64,000 nucleotides of DNA, taken from contig NZ_JACHNE010000001.1 in assembly GCF_014205255.1 (NCBI RefSeq), positions 2,232,001 through 2,296,000 on the forward strand, in the 5' to 3' direction. Shown one piece after another: positions 26,101 to 38,939 of this stretch; the first letter of the stretch is position 1; each line of letters begins with the position of its first letter. The stretch comes from Streptomyces caelestis (GTDB lineage Bacteria > Actinomycetota > Actinomycetes > Streptomycetales > Streptomycetaceae). The translations under genes were made by a program, and so were the position numbers. The notes under the pieces were generated by a model that searched no databases, was not told where the DNA came from, and saw nothing but the letters and a program-made list of their open reading frames with translations.

Positions 26101-28317
26101 CAGTGGTCCGAAGTCTCGCTCTCCTGGCTGTGGGAGCTCGCCACGCTCTCGCCGCGGCTCGCCGTCAAGGTGCTCGACTCGTTGCCGCATGACGTCACGG
26201 CCGTCATCGATCCGCCGAGGACGGCCCGTCGCAAGCACCTGCCGCGCGCGGTGAGCCTGGCGGCGGCCGGATGCCTGCCCATCGACGGAGACGTCACCGC
26301 CACCGGCTCGCTCTGGCGTTCGGTCCTCGGGGAACACGAGGCCTCCCTCGTGCGCAAGTGGCAGGACACCCGGCTGCGCCTGCCCGATGCGGGGCAGCCG
26401 TTCCGGCCCGATGGTTACCCGGAACCGCGTAGTCTGGACGCCGTCCTCTTCCCGAAGGGATCGGAGCCGCACGGCTGGGAGACGGTTCTGGCCGCCGCCC
26501 GCGCGGCAGAGGTGCCGGTGGGCGACACCTTGAAGGCCCTGCGCCGCTACGCGATCGTCGGCCTTGACGTTCCCTCCGCCCCGGACATTCGAGCACTGCG
26601 CACGGTGCGGGCGCACCGGGCACTGGTCGATCTCTGCGTCGCCTACGGATTGGCGCGCCGTATGCACGACGCCGGTGCCGGCCCCGAGCCGGCCGCGCAC
26701 GCGCCGCTGCTCCTGATCGCCGCGCGGTACCGGATTCCCCTGGGCGGGGCCGTCGCTCTGCTCGAACAACTCCGGGCCTGGGATCCCGCCCTGCCCACCC
26801 CGCCCGCGCTCGACGAGGAGCTGCTGGCCACGACTCCCGCCCCTGTCGACGCGACGCTACTGGTCAACGAGCAGCTGGATCCGGAGGGGCCCATGTGGCT
26901 CGGCGAGCTGAGTGTCATGGACCTCCTCGCCCGGGCCGACGCGAGCGTCTCCGTCCGTGACCTGGCGGAACATGTCCGGCGCTTCGAGCCACTGGGCTTC
27001 TCCCTGCGGGCGGAACCGTCACAGGAGGCCCTCGCCCACGGCCCTCTCCAGCCGTCGGAGCGGCCGCTGTTCATCCGCTCCCTCGGCGGATCGGGGGGCA
27101 GGACGTTGTACCGCGACGACGATCTGTCGCTCGCCGAGCTGCTGTTGCTCGCCGCCGAGCTGGGGCTTGCGCCCCGTGAGCTGGCCGCGCGGGTGAACGT
27201 CCTCACGCCGGTGACGGGAATCAAGGCCGCACTGCCACCACAGGACGTGGCCGACTGGCTTCCACCCCGTCTGGCCCTCGCGGCGCTCCGCGCGATCCGG
27301 CGCAGCCCCGAGCAGCGCATCTCTCCCTGGGAGTTCATCAAGGCACTCACGGGCGACGGATCTCCCCCACCGATCGAACGGTCCGCCTCCAGGGTCGATC
27401 TCCGGGAAGCCGAGGACGCTCTGCGTTTCCTGCAGGCAGCCGGCCTGCTCACCGTGGACTTCGAGGGCCTGGTCGACCAGACGATCCGCCAGCTGGCGTC
27501 CTCGGGCCACCCGCTGGTGCGCAGCTTCCCGTCTCCGGGGACGGCACGACTGCTCGATTACCGCATCCCGGCCGCTGCTCTCGTTCAGCTGAGCGTGATC
27601 GAACGGCGGCCCATCGGCGACGTCGTGGAGCGCCTCACCGGCCGGGACCTGCACCTGCCCCTGTCCGTCGACCAGCCTGCCGCCGAGGTTCTGGGGCTCC
27701 AGGCGACCTCCGAGGACACGAGGGCGCTCGGCGTCTGGAAGGGCTTCGCTTCCGAACTCACGATTCAGCGGCTGCTGTCCCATGCCCGCAGCACGCGCCG
27801 CACGCTCGCCGAGTCGCTGGAACACCTCAGCCGGTTCACCCCACTGGGCGCTCCGCCGGCCCCGTGTGACCCCGCCGCTCCCGAGGCCGCCGCCCTGCGG
27901 GACTTCACACCGCATCTGTTCGATCTGGCCGCTTTCGACGACGGCCTGCTCGGCCCGGGCACCCTCGGCCCCCTCGAACTCGTCCGCACCGCCGGCCGCT
28001 TCGGCTGGCCCCTCGGCAGGACGTACGACCGCTACGCCCCCTTCGCCTGCCTCGGCCTGGACGTCACCGCCCGCAGGCCCGAGGGCGAGGCGGCCGACCG
28101 CGTCCCCGACTGGCAGGACCTGATCATCCTCACCGAGGAGCTCACCGGCCGGGCTCCCGCCCTGACCGGCACCGTCTCCCACGACCACGTCACGCTCTGC
28201 GCGGAGGAGACGGACCTGCCCGGGACCGAGGTGCGCGAACGGCTGGCCCGGTACGCGGATCTCTTCTCCCTCGAACTCCCCGCCGGCGATCCACACCTGG
28301 AAGGCACCGCCGAGTGA
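23149..28317 (+). CDS. Caspase + Hsp90-like ATPase + repeat protein (putative conflict system)
   Basis: This 1722-residue fusion has three parts. Residues 10-245 are a caspase/metacaspase (C14) domain with catalytic His96 in YVSCHGTT and Cys154 in CLDTCR. Residues 660-950 are a GHKL/Hsp90-type ATPase: N-box RELYQNALDACR near 687-698, DNGSGM at 739-744 and RFGIGVFS at 786-793. From about 1080 to the end there are repeated winged-helix-like units ending in a Leu-Gly or Leu-Asp turn (RRFEPLGF, SRFTPLGA, YAPFACLGLD). Residues 250-650 are helical and not recognised. GTG 23149 has GAGGGGG six bases upstream. The next gene overlaps the stop. Proteins of this kind occur in bacterial NTP-dependent defence systems; the self-killing role is inferred. 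Confidence 0.82.
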   Translation: MDSGRAEAAEPGKRRALVVGVGRTPALERDEHLARRYPALESASEDVELVGRALRQSQYEVRELKDPGGFELLGALQEFFDECSPGDTAFLYVSCHGTTVGKRDHLLPADAQPGRVDPTGGRSLLDRTLIAADPEGLLDGLPAGVTTVVCLDTCRTEEPTPLAAQSRRTVLSAAEDVYWLYSCGRGERSYADPQEGSWFGRALAKALAPTTQPTTFADLVRYTRTAVRRNASDAGVMPPTVDRYFPHGLNADGPGPVLCEGAQEAYRWTTMIEQSCLWQYTSGTPAVHERVKKRLGALVEHIVDSLSTEGAHRDDPWADPTYPVRVVEQVETLVRRARLEGRDLLSPAETAALLAAPVVQEGVVAIALEELRRTMSEGMDVKNSADDTLEGHDRLVRDAAHDVARAHSQVRRTVATLRRRGLKEQTAAADHWLRHRFITDWDLLWEGTGDYSAVDTILDLLVSAILDAAADPTGTPVRATTRLTVDGQVRQVLGHLTVHPSTSPRINDARGGDDWSTYPPVPGNQWRASDLARLLWTAGLQAADPRRMSSVLVDHLGAHEPLDPDDVVAALSADFGYDVTPLGEQDDCAYELTVRFACPHPALHVAVEELAARTNATVSLLHQECQKARTTPPALLRGFPERVTTDQLVPLAERYKQPLERFRLAEDEIRPLLMGTQLYGDPMLAVRELYQNALDACRYRDMRRQYGAAQGRPGPDWQPRITFTQGWDTEGRPYIECTDNGSGMNRAKLTSMFARAGKRYEQDPEFVQERRNWRRAGLGEMPLNSRFGIGVFSYFMLAEEVVVWTSPVDHYGRALQLEPLRADIQSGSGLLRIGEDPHVALDGGTRVRLYLGQDQAQQPSLLETLESFLWVADFEVEALEYASDEPDSLVGHHRWEPGTLTAPAPKPWRYDAVQGSRDIWLVQGKGQWLLDGVVIKDAPEVYGRVVNLRERHRPEPSVDRNNLISWDAPAVTSELLEATERATAQWSEVSLSWLWELATLSPRLAVKVLDSLPHDVTAVIDPPRTARRKHLPRAVSLAAAGCLPIDGDVTATGSLWRSVLGEHEASLVRKWQDTRLRLPDAGQPFRPDGYPEPRSLDAVLFPKGSEPHGWETVLAAARAAEVPVGDTLKALRRYAIVGLDVPSAPDIRALRTVRAHRALVDLCVAYGLARRMHDAGAGPEPAAHAPLLLIAARYRIPLGGAVALLEQLRAWDPALPTPPALDEELLATTPAPVDATLLVNEQLDPEGPMWLGELSVMDLLARADASVSVRDLAEHVRRFEPLGFSLRAEPSQEALAHGPLQPSERPLFIRSLGGSGGRTLYRDDDLSLAELLLLAAELGLAPRELAARVNVLTPVTGIKAALPPQDVADWLPPRLALAALRAIRRSPEQRISPWEFIKALTGDGSPPPIERSASRVDLREAEDALRFLQAAGLLTVDFEGLVDQTIRQLASSGHPLVRSFPSPGTARLLDYRIPAAALVQLSVIERRPIGDVVERLTGRDLHLPLSVDQPAAEVLGLQATSEDTRALGVWKGFASELTIQRLLSHARSTRRTLAESLEHLSRFTPLGAPPAPCDPAAPEAAALRDFTPHLFDLAAFDDGLLGPGTLGPLELVRTAGRFGWPLGRTYDRYAPFACLGLDVTARRPEGEAADRVPDWQDLIILTEELTGRAPALTGTVSHDHVTLCAEETDLPGTEVRERLARYADLFSLELPAGDPHLEGTAE

Positions 28318-28658
28318 CGCCCCCGATCGAGTACGACCCCGACGCCGTCCACACCCCCGTCCTCACCTTCCGGTGGGTCGTGCGGAGGAACGGCGACGAC
28401 GCCCAGTACGAGGCATCCGGGACCTGCCCGGTCTGCACCTGTCCGATGACGAGGACGTGGACCTTCGGGCAGGCCCCGGTCGCCAAGGGTGGCTTCTTCG
28501 GCCGGCGCGAGGAGCCGGGGGCCGAGCCGTACTACACGGTGTGCCAGTGCCGCACCCTGCACATGAACCGTCCCGCGAGCGAGCCGCAGGGCTGCGGCGC
28601 CCTGCTGGCCATCGCGCCGCCACCCTCGCCCGGGCAGTCCGCCGGGGCGACGCCGTGA
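28314..28658 (+). CDS. Small Cys-rich protein, second gene of the caspase operon
   Basis: I do not recognise this 114-residue protein. It has a CPVC-T-C cluster near residue 38-43, then CQC near residue 77-79 and a later Cys, which would suit a zinc ribbon. The C-terminus is Pro/Ala-rich. The GTG at 28314 overlaps the stop of the caspase-Hsp90 gene (GTGA), and its own stop overlaps the next start. Translational coupling on both sides argues that it works with that protein, for example as a sensor, adaptor or inhibitor. Confidence 0.65.
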   Translation: MTPPIEYDPDAVHTPVLTFRWVVRRNGDDAQYEASGTCPVCTCPMTRTWTFGQAPVAKGGFFGRREEPGAEPYYTVCQCRTLHMNRPASEPQGCGALLAIAPPPSPGQSAGATP

Positions 28659-29110
28659 CCTTCACGCCCACCCCGCAGCAACTCCGCGACGCGGACCGCC
28701 GTGGCCGCGAGGCGGCTTCTCCGGAACGGCAGTTGCAGGCGGCGCTGCGTCAGGCCGAGGGATACCGCAACTTCCTCGCCTCCCTCACCGGCCTGCTCAC
28801 GGCCGTCTTCGTGCTGAAGGGCCAGGAGGACCTGAGCAAGCTGGCGGACACTCCGCGCTGCTGGGTGATCGGGCTGCTGATCTCCGGGTTCCTCGCCCTG
28901 ATCGCCGCCTCCTGGCTGGGCGTTCTCGCCGTGCACGGACGGCCCGGTGAGGAGATCGTGCTGGAGGCGGGCAGGCTGCTGCGGTACGAGAAGAAGCGGA
29001 CGAAGACCATCTGGCTGCTGGTGGAGTGCGCGCGCTGGCTCGCCCTGGCCGGCGTCCTGTGCGTCGCCGCCGCGGTGATCGTCACCTGGGTCGCGCCCGG
29101 CGGCAAGTAG
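28655..29110 (+). CDS. Three-helix membrane protein, third gene of the caspase operon
   Basis: This 151-residue protein has about 35 charged N-terminal residues and three hydrophobic segments: NFLASLTGLLTAVFVL near 39-55, CWVIGLLISGFLALIAASWL near 69-90, and ARWLALAGVLCVAAAVIVTW near 125-145. A basic loop with KKRTK lies before the third. The GTG at 28655 overlaps the stop of the Cys-rich gene. A small membrane protein encoded with a caspase-type sensor could be the membrane-damaging effector or an anchor; this is inference. No family is recognised. Confidence 0.65.
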   Translation: MTFTPTPQQLRDADRRGREAASPERQLQAALRQAEGYRNFLASLTGLLTAVFVLKGQEDLSKLADTPRCWVIGLLISGFLALIAASWLGVLAVHGRPGEEIVLEAGRLLRYEKKRTKTIWLLVECARWLALAGVLCVAAAVIVTWVAPGGK

Positions 29111-29137
29111 CCGGGAAAGGCGACAGCGCCTGCCCGG
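29111..29137 (+). terminator. Terminator of the caspase operon
   Basis: Nested arms CCGGG...CCCGG and AGGCG-ACAG-CGCCT begin directly after the stop codon. It also separates the operon from the convergent gltD. Confidence 0.55.
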
Positions 29138-29214
29138 TCGTCCGGTCGGGGACTGTGGGGCAGACGCCATCTGTGTTCCGCACGCCTTTGTGCGGGACGT
29201 ATGAGGGGTGCGCG

Positions 29215-30670
29215 TCAGACCATCAGCGCACGGTCCGTCGGGCGGATCGGCGCCGGCAGCTCGCTGGCGCCCGTGAGGTGGCGGTCCACCCCGCGCGCCG
29301 CCGAGCGGCCCTCGGCGATCGCCCACACGATGAGCGACTGGCCGCGGCCCGCGTCACCGGCGACGAACACGCCCGGCACGTTGGTCTGGTAGTCCTCGTC
29401 ACGGGCGATGTTGCCGCGCTCGTCGAGCTCCAGGCCGAACTGCTCGACCAGGCCATTCTCCTGGTCGGTGCCGGTGAAGCCCATGGCGAGGGTGACCAGC
29501 TGGGCGGGGATCTTGCGCTCCGTGCCCGGCTTCGGGGTCAGCCGGCCGTCGATGAACTCCACCTCGGTGAGGTGCAGCCACTGGACGTTGCCGTCCTCGT
29601 CGCCCTCGAAGTGGGTCGTCGACACCGAGTAGACGCGCTCGCCGCCCTCCTCGTGGGCCGAGGTGACCTTGTAGAGCATCGGGAAGGTCGGCCAGGGCTG
29701 GTTGACCGGGTGCCGGTCGTCGTTCGGGCGGGGCATGATCTCCAACTGCGTGACGGAGGCCGCGCCCTGGCGGTGGGCCGTACCGACGCAGTCCGCGCCG
29801 GTGTCGCCGCCGCCGATGACCACGACGTGCTTGCCCTCGGCCGAGATGGGGGGCGCCACGTAGTCGCCCTCCTGCACCTTGTTGGCCAGCGGCAGGTACT
29901 CCATGGCCTGGTAGATGCCCTTGAGCTCGCGACCGGGCACCGACAGGTCACGGGCCGTGGTCGCGCCGACGGCCAGGACGACCGCGTCGTAGCGCTTCTT
30001 CAGGTCCGTCGCCTTCAGGTCGCGGCCGATCTCGATGCCCGTGCGGAAGCGGGTGCCCTCCGCGCGCATCTGCTCGATACGGCGGTTGATGTGCCGCTTC
30101 TCCATCTTGAACTCGGGGATGCCGTAGCGGAGGAGGCCTCCGATGCGGTCCGCGCGCTCGTAGACGGCGACGGTGTGGCCGGCGCGGGTCAGCTGCTGGG
30201 CGGCGGCGAGGCCCGCCGGGCCGGAGCCGACGACCGCGACGGTCTTGCCGGACAGGCGCTCCGGGATCTGCGGGGCGACGTCCCCGGTCTCCCACGCCTT
30301 GTCGATGATCGAGACCTCGACGTTCTTGATGGTGACCGGCGGCTGGTTGATGCCGAGCACACACGCCGACTCACACGGAGCGGGGCACAGGCGGCCCGTG
30401 AACTCCGGGAAGTTGTTCGTGGCGTGCAGCCGCTCCGAGGCGGCGGCCCAGTCCTCGCGGTAGGCGTAGTCGTTCCACTCGGGGATCAGGTTCCCGAGCG
30501 GGCAGCCGTTGTGGCAGAACGGGATGCCGCAGTCCATGCAGCGGCTGGCCTGCTTGCTGATGATCGGCAGCAGGGAGCCGGGGACGTAGACCTCGCTCCA
30601 GTCCTTGACGCGCTCCTCGACGGGGCGGGACTTGGCGACCTCGCGCCCGTGGTTCAGGAAGCCCTTCGGG

Positions 30671-30678
<8 letters not shown>
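29215..30678 (-). CDS. gltD: Glutamate synthase small (beta) subunit
   Basis: This 487-residue NADPH-oxidising subunit of glutamate synthase passes electrons to GltB. The N-terminal cysteine motifs for the Fe-S clusters are visible ([17 protein letters not shown] and CPAPCESAC), followed by the FAD motif [12 protein letters not shown], the NADPH motif [12 protein letters not shown] and the FAD-contact [10 protein letters not shown] near the C-terminus. ATG 30678 overlaps the end of gltB by eight bases, so gltB-gltD form one operon. Confidence 0.96.
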
Positions 30679-35269
<4,591 letters not shown>

Positions 35270-35340
35270 CGGCTCTCCCGTCGTCGTCAGGTGGCATGTG
35301 CAAGTGCCGAGGGACGACGTTGGCCCTCGCGTGATCGCAA

Positions 35341-35357
35341 AATTTCGTGCAGGTTAC
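35341..35357 (-). promoter_or_regulatory. GlnR-like binding box upstream of gltB
   Basis: On the minus strand the sequence reads GTAAC-CTGCAC-GAAAT. This fits the actinobacterial GlnR pattern GTnAC-n6-GAAAC with one mismatch. Its position 72-88 bases before the gltB start is suitable for nitrogen control. Only one box is clear. Confidence 0.4.
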
Positions 35358-35616
35358 ATGATGGAGCGGTTCTCGGGAACCGGGATAATCCGTTCCAACA
35401 TGCGGACACCGGCGGCTCGCGGCAGGGGTACCGCACCGACGGTGGAAGCTATGGGGGGCCAGTACGGATCGACCGGGTGAGATCGATGCCCGTCGGGCCC
35501 GAGGGCGGGACAGGCGTCGTCGCCCACCCCGCTGACCGCGCCCACGGGCCTCATTGCCCGCAGCGCTTACGGCTCATGCCCCGTGGTTGCACATTCGAAA
35601 CCAGCGAGTAACGGCT

Positions 35617-35640
35617 ACTTATGCGACACAACGCATAAGT
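35617..35640 (-). terminator. Hairpin terminator after the VIT1-type gene
   Basis: A perfect 9-bp stem (ACTTATGCG / CGCATAAGT) with a six-base loop ends 10 bases beyond the stop codon at 35651. Its arms are unusually AT-rich for this genome. Confidence 0.65.
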
Positions 35641-35650
35641 CGGAGCCGAA

Positions 35651-36382
35651 CTATCCTACGGCCGTTCCGAACAAGGTACCCAGGGCGTACGTCACACCGG
35701 CCGCCGCGCCTCCCAGGAACAGCTGCCGCAGCCCGCTGTACCACCAGGTGCGTGCCGTCACCTTGGCCACCACCGCGCCGCACAGGAAGAGCCCGAGCAG
35801 CGCCAGCAGCACGGCCGGCCAGAGGCTGCTCGCACCCAGCAGATACGGCAGCACGGGGACCAGCGCGCCCAGCGCGAAGGAGCCGAAGCTCGACACCGCG
35901 GCCACGGTGGGCGAGGGCAGATCGCCGGGATCGATGCCCAGCTCCTCCCGGGCGTGGATCTCCAGCGCCTGCTCGGGGTCCTTCGACAGCTGCCGGGCGA
36001 CCTCGCCGGCCAGCCGCGGCTCGACCCCTCTCGCCCGGTAGAGCGCGGCGAGCTCGGCCTCCTCGCACTCGGGGTGCTTGCGCAGCTCGCGCCGCTCCAC
36101 GTCCAGCTCGGCCTCGACGAGCTCGCGCTGCGAGGCGACGGAGGTGTACTCGCCGGCGGCCATCGAGAAGGCGCCGGCGGCCAGGCCCGCGAGCCCGGTG
36201 AGGACGACGGTGTGCTGGCTGACCGCGCCGCCCGCGACACCGGTCATCAGGGCCAGGTTGGAGACGAGGCCGTCCATCGCACCGAACACCGCGGGACGCA
36301 GCCAGCCGCCGTTCACGTCCCGGTGGGTGTGGTTGTCCCGGTGCGCCTCGTGCAGCGCCGCCTCGGTCTCGATGATGGCCAT
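35651..36382 (-). CDS. VIT1/CCC1-family divalent metal transporter
   Basis: This 243-residue membrane protein of the vacuolar iron transporter family exports Fe(II) or Mn(II) in homologues. FGAMDGLVSNLALMTGVAGG is the conserved first helix, and MAAGEYTSVASQ is the second-helix signature. A charged cytoplasmic middle (about residues 75-145, rich in Glu) resembles the metal-collecting domain. Three further helices follow. I chose ATG 36382 (MAIIETEAALHEAHRDNH), with GGGGAT upstream, over the Cys-rich extension to 36490. It is monocistronic, with a hairpin after the stop. Confidence 0.88.
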   Translation of the reverse strand: MAIIETEAALHEAHRDNHTHRDVNGGWLRPAVFGAMDGLVSNLALMTGVAGGAVSQHTVVLTGLAGLAAGAFSMAAGEYTSVASQRELVEAELDVERRELRKHPECEEAELAALYRARGVEPRLAGEVARQLSKDPEQALEIHAREELGIDPGDLPSPTVAAVSSFGSFALGALVPVLPYLLGASSLWPAVLLALLGLFLCGAVVAKVTARTWWYSGLRQLFLGGAAAGVTYALGTLFGTAVG

Positions 36383-36620
36383 GAAAATCCCCGATCCCCT
36401 TGCCGAACGCCTCTTCGGACAGGCTCTTTGGACACATTCCAGATTTTTACAACAGCCAAAGTACGCCGTGAATTCCGACGCCGCCAGCAAGGAAAGGCTG
36501 GGCTAACCTGCGGTTTTACCCTTCAGCGCTCACCTGACGGTGATCTTGCACAGATGTCGACCGGGTGATGCTGGGGTCTCCGAGGCTCGGGGTGGTCGCC
36601 GGAGTGGGACACATTCCCGT

Positions 36621-37688
36621 ATGGCATCGATCGCCTGCATCCCCTCCGTCCCGGTGCCCGGGGACGCCGCCGGACTCCGCGCACGGGCACGCGGCGCGCT
36701 GCTGGGCCTGGCCGTCGGTGACGCGCTCGGGGCCCCGGCCGAGAACATGAAGCCCTCCGAGATCCGCGCGCGGTGGGGCCGTATCACCGGCTACGTCGCC
36801 GAGCACCCCGCCGGCACGGACGACACCGAGTACGCGATCTTCTCAGGCCTTCTCCTGGCCCGGCACGGCTCGGCGCTCACCCCCGCGCACGTCGAAGCGG
36901 CCTGGCACGAATGGATCGCCGACCGCGACGAGGGCCCCTTCCGGGGCGCCGGTTTCAGCGAACGCGGCACGCTGGAGAACCTCCGCCGGGGCCTGGCGGC
37001 CCCCATCTCCGCCCAGCACCGGCACGCCTGGAGCGACGGTCTGGCCATGCGCGCGGCCCCCTTCGGGGTGTTCGCGCCCGGCCGCCCGGCGGAGGCGGCC
37101 CGGCTGGTGGCGATCGACGGCTCGGTGAGCCATGACGGCGAGGGCATCTACGGCGGCCAGGCGGTGGCGGCGGGCGTGGCGGCGGCGATGGCGGGCGCCC
37201 AGCCGGTCGCGGTCGTGGCCGCAGCCCTCGCGGTGGTCCCCGACGACTCCTGGACGGCCCGCTGCCTGCGCCGCGCGGTGGCTGTGGCCCACCGCGGCGA
37301 ACGCGCGGTCCGCTCCGCGGTCGTCATCGGCGGCTACCCCTGGACCGACCTCGCCCCCGAGGCGGTCGCCCTCGCCTTCGGCGCGTACGCGGCGGCCGAC
37401 GGTGACTTCGAACAGTCCGTCCTCACGGCGGTGAACATGGGCCGCGACGCGGACACGACGGCGGCGGTCGCGGGCGCCCTGGCCGGCGCGACCCGAGGAG
37501 TCTCGGCGATTCCGCAGGCCTGGACGACCCCCATCGGCCCGGTCCGCGGCCGGTGCCTGCCGGCGATGGCGGGTTACCACGTCCTGGACGTTGCGGACCT
37601 GCTGACGCCCTGGGCCGCGGCAAGCGGCGAGGAGCCGGGGCCGGCGGACTTCGTCCTGGCGGGCGACGGAACGGAGGCCCCCGCATGA
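36621..37688 (+). CDS. ADP-ribosylglycohydrolase-family protein 1
   Basis: This 355-residue all-helical ARH/DraG-type protein is predicted to remove ADP-ribose from proteins, nucleic acids or small molecules using two Mg ions. Metal-site motifs are present: GLAVGDALGAPAE at the N-terminus, GTDDTEYAI (paired aspartates) and NMGRDADTTAAVAGALAG at the C-terminus. ATG 36621 is the likely start. The stop overlaps the next start by four bases. It heads a run of four related genes followed by a CoA-transferase and a CitE-like lyase, all overlapping. Confidence 0.88.
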   Translation: MASIACIPSVPVPGDAAGLRARARGALLGLAVGDALGAPAENMKPSEIRARWGRITGYVAEHPAGTDDTEYAIFSGLLLARHGSALTPAHVEAAWHEWIADRDEGPFRGAGFSERGTLENLRRGLAAPISAQHRHAWSDGLAMRAAPFGVFAPGRPAEAARLVAIDGSVSHDGEGIYGGQAVAAGVAAAMAGAQPVAVVAAALAVVPDDSWTARCLRRAVAVAHRGERAVRSAVVIGGYPWTDLAPEAVALAFGAYAAADGDFEQSVLTAVNMGRDADTTAAVAGALAGATRGVSAIPQAWTTPIGPVRGRCLPAMAGYHVLDVADLLTPWAAASGEEPGPADFVLAGDGTEAPA

Positions 37689-38932
37689 CCCCGCACGATC
37701 CGGCGGCAGCGGCCGGCGCTGCGGCCCCGGAGGGACCACCCGCAGCCGCCGACGGTGAACGCGCCCCACGGGAGACCAGGACCCCTCCGGTGACCGTTAC
37801 GGGCGGTGCGCGGGTGGGAGACAGAAAGGCCGAAGGCCTCCTGCTCGGACTCGCCGCAGGCGACGCCGCAGGCTGGCCCGCGGCCCGCCACAGAGCCGCC
37901 CGCATGCCCGACTGGACCCGCCGCCTCACCCGCGAACTGGACACGTTCGCCGAACACAACGCCACGACCACCCTCCCCGTCCCCATCGCCCTGAACCAGC
38001 CCCCGGAACCCCTCCATCTGGGCCCCTCGGACGACGCCGAGTGGGCCGCCTTCGCCGCTGAGGCCCTCCTCCGCGCGGGCGACGACACCGTCCTGAACGA
38101 CCTCAGCCGAGAACGCCGCATCCGCGCCGCGATCGACCTCACCTGGAACGCCATCGCCTGCGAGGTAGCCGCCGCAGCGGACCGCGCCCCCGAGATCGAA
38201 TCCGCCGTCCTCCCCCTGCGCGCCCGCATCTCCGTCCGCGCCGGCCTCGGCAACCTCGCCACCGGCCTGCGCCCGCCCGCCACCGGCCACGACAACCCCC
38301 ACTACTTCGACGACGCGGCCTGCGTACGCGCGTGCGTCCTGGCCGTGGCCCACCCGGGCGACCCCCGGCGCGCCGCCGGCCTCGCCGAGTTCGACGCCCG
38401 CTACACCCAGGACGGCGACGGCGTGCACGGCGCCCGCGCCATGGCGGCAGCGCTCGCCCTCGCCCTGGCCGGCGCGGACGTCGACGCCTGCGTCACGGCG
38501 GCCCTCGCGGAACTCCCCGAGGAGACGGAGATCGGCCGCAACGCCCGGCACGCCCTGCGTCTCGCGGCCGACGCGGACAGCGCCTTCGCCCTGGTCCCGC
38601 CCCTGGAACACCAGATCGTCGACCACGTCTACAGCTACGGCATCGCCGCCGCCGAAACGGTCCCGGTCGCGCTCGCCCTGGCCACAGCGGCCCGCGGCCG
38701 CATCGCGGAGGCGGTCCCCGCCGCGGCCTGTCTGTCCCGCGTCGCGGACTCCGCCCCGGCCCTGGCGGGCGCCCTCACCGGCGCACTGGGCGGCGGCGCC
38801 TCGATCCCCGCCTCCTGGCGGGAGACCTGCCGCACCCTCTCCGGCTGCGCCCTCCCCCGCCTCACCGGCACGGACCTCGTGGAACTCGCCGAACTCCTGG
38901 AAGCCGCACAACCGGCCCGCCCCGGTGGATGA
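37685..38932 (+). CDS. ADP-ribosylglycohydrolase-family protein 2, divergent active site
   Basis: This 415-residue protein has the ARH fold. The N-terminal site reads GLAAGDAAGWPAA, the middle acidic motif GPSDDAEWA, and the C-terminal site CLSRVADSAPALAGALTGALGG. The usual GRDxD(T/S) is therefore replaced by RVADS, which probably loses a metal ligand. It may be inactive, or a binding partner of the adjacent paralogues. About 45 Ala/Pro-rich residues precede the domain. It is coupled to both neighbours. Confidence 0.82.
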   Translation: MTPHDPAAAAGAAAPEGPPAAADGERAPRETRTPPVTVTGGARVGDRKAEGLLLGLAAGDAAGWPAARHRAARMPDWTRRLTRELDTFAEHNATTTLPVPIALNQPPEPLHLGPSDDAEWAAFAAEALLRAGDDTVLNDLSRERRIRAAIDLTWNAIACEVAAAADRAPEIESAVLPLRARISVRAGLGNLATGLRPPATGHDNPHYFDDAACVRACVLAVAHPGDPRRAAGLAEFDARYTQDGDGVHGARAMAAALALALAGADVDACVTAALAELPEETEIGRNARHALRLAADADSAFALVPPLEHQIVDHVYSYGIAAAETVPVALALATAARGRIAEAVPAAACLSRVADSAPALAGALTGALGGGASIPASWRETCRTLSGCALPRLTGTDLVELAELLEAAQPARPGG

Positions 38933-38939
38933 TGCGGCC

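Larger units (their letters stand above)
35270..35650. other. Gene-free stretch between gltB and the VIT1-type gene
   Basis: This 381-base interval contains the gltB promoter region with a GlnR-like box (35341-35357), a GGTTC-TCGG-GAACC inverted repeat at 35368-35381, and a terminator hairpin at 35617-35640. I find no coding sequence or RNA gene in the remainder. Confidence 0.6.

Noticed and set aside
23038..26769. A 1243-codon minus-strand open frame opposite the caspase gene
   Set aside because: It is low-complexity shadow sequence; the plus-strand frame carries the catalytic motifs and the ribosome-binding site.
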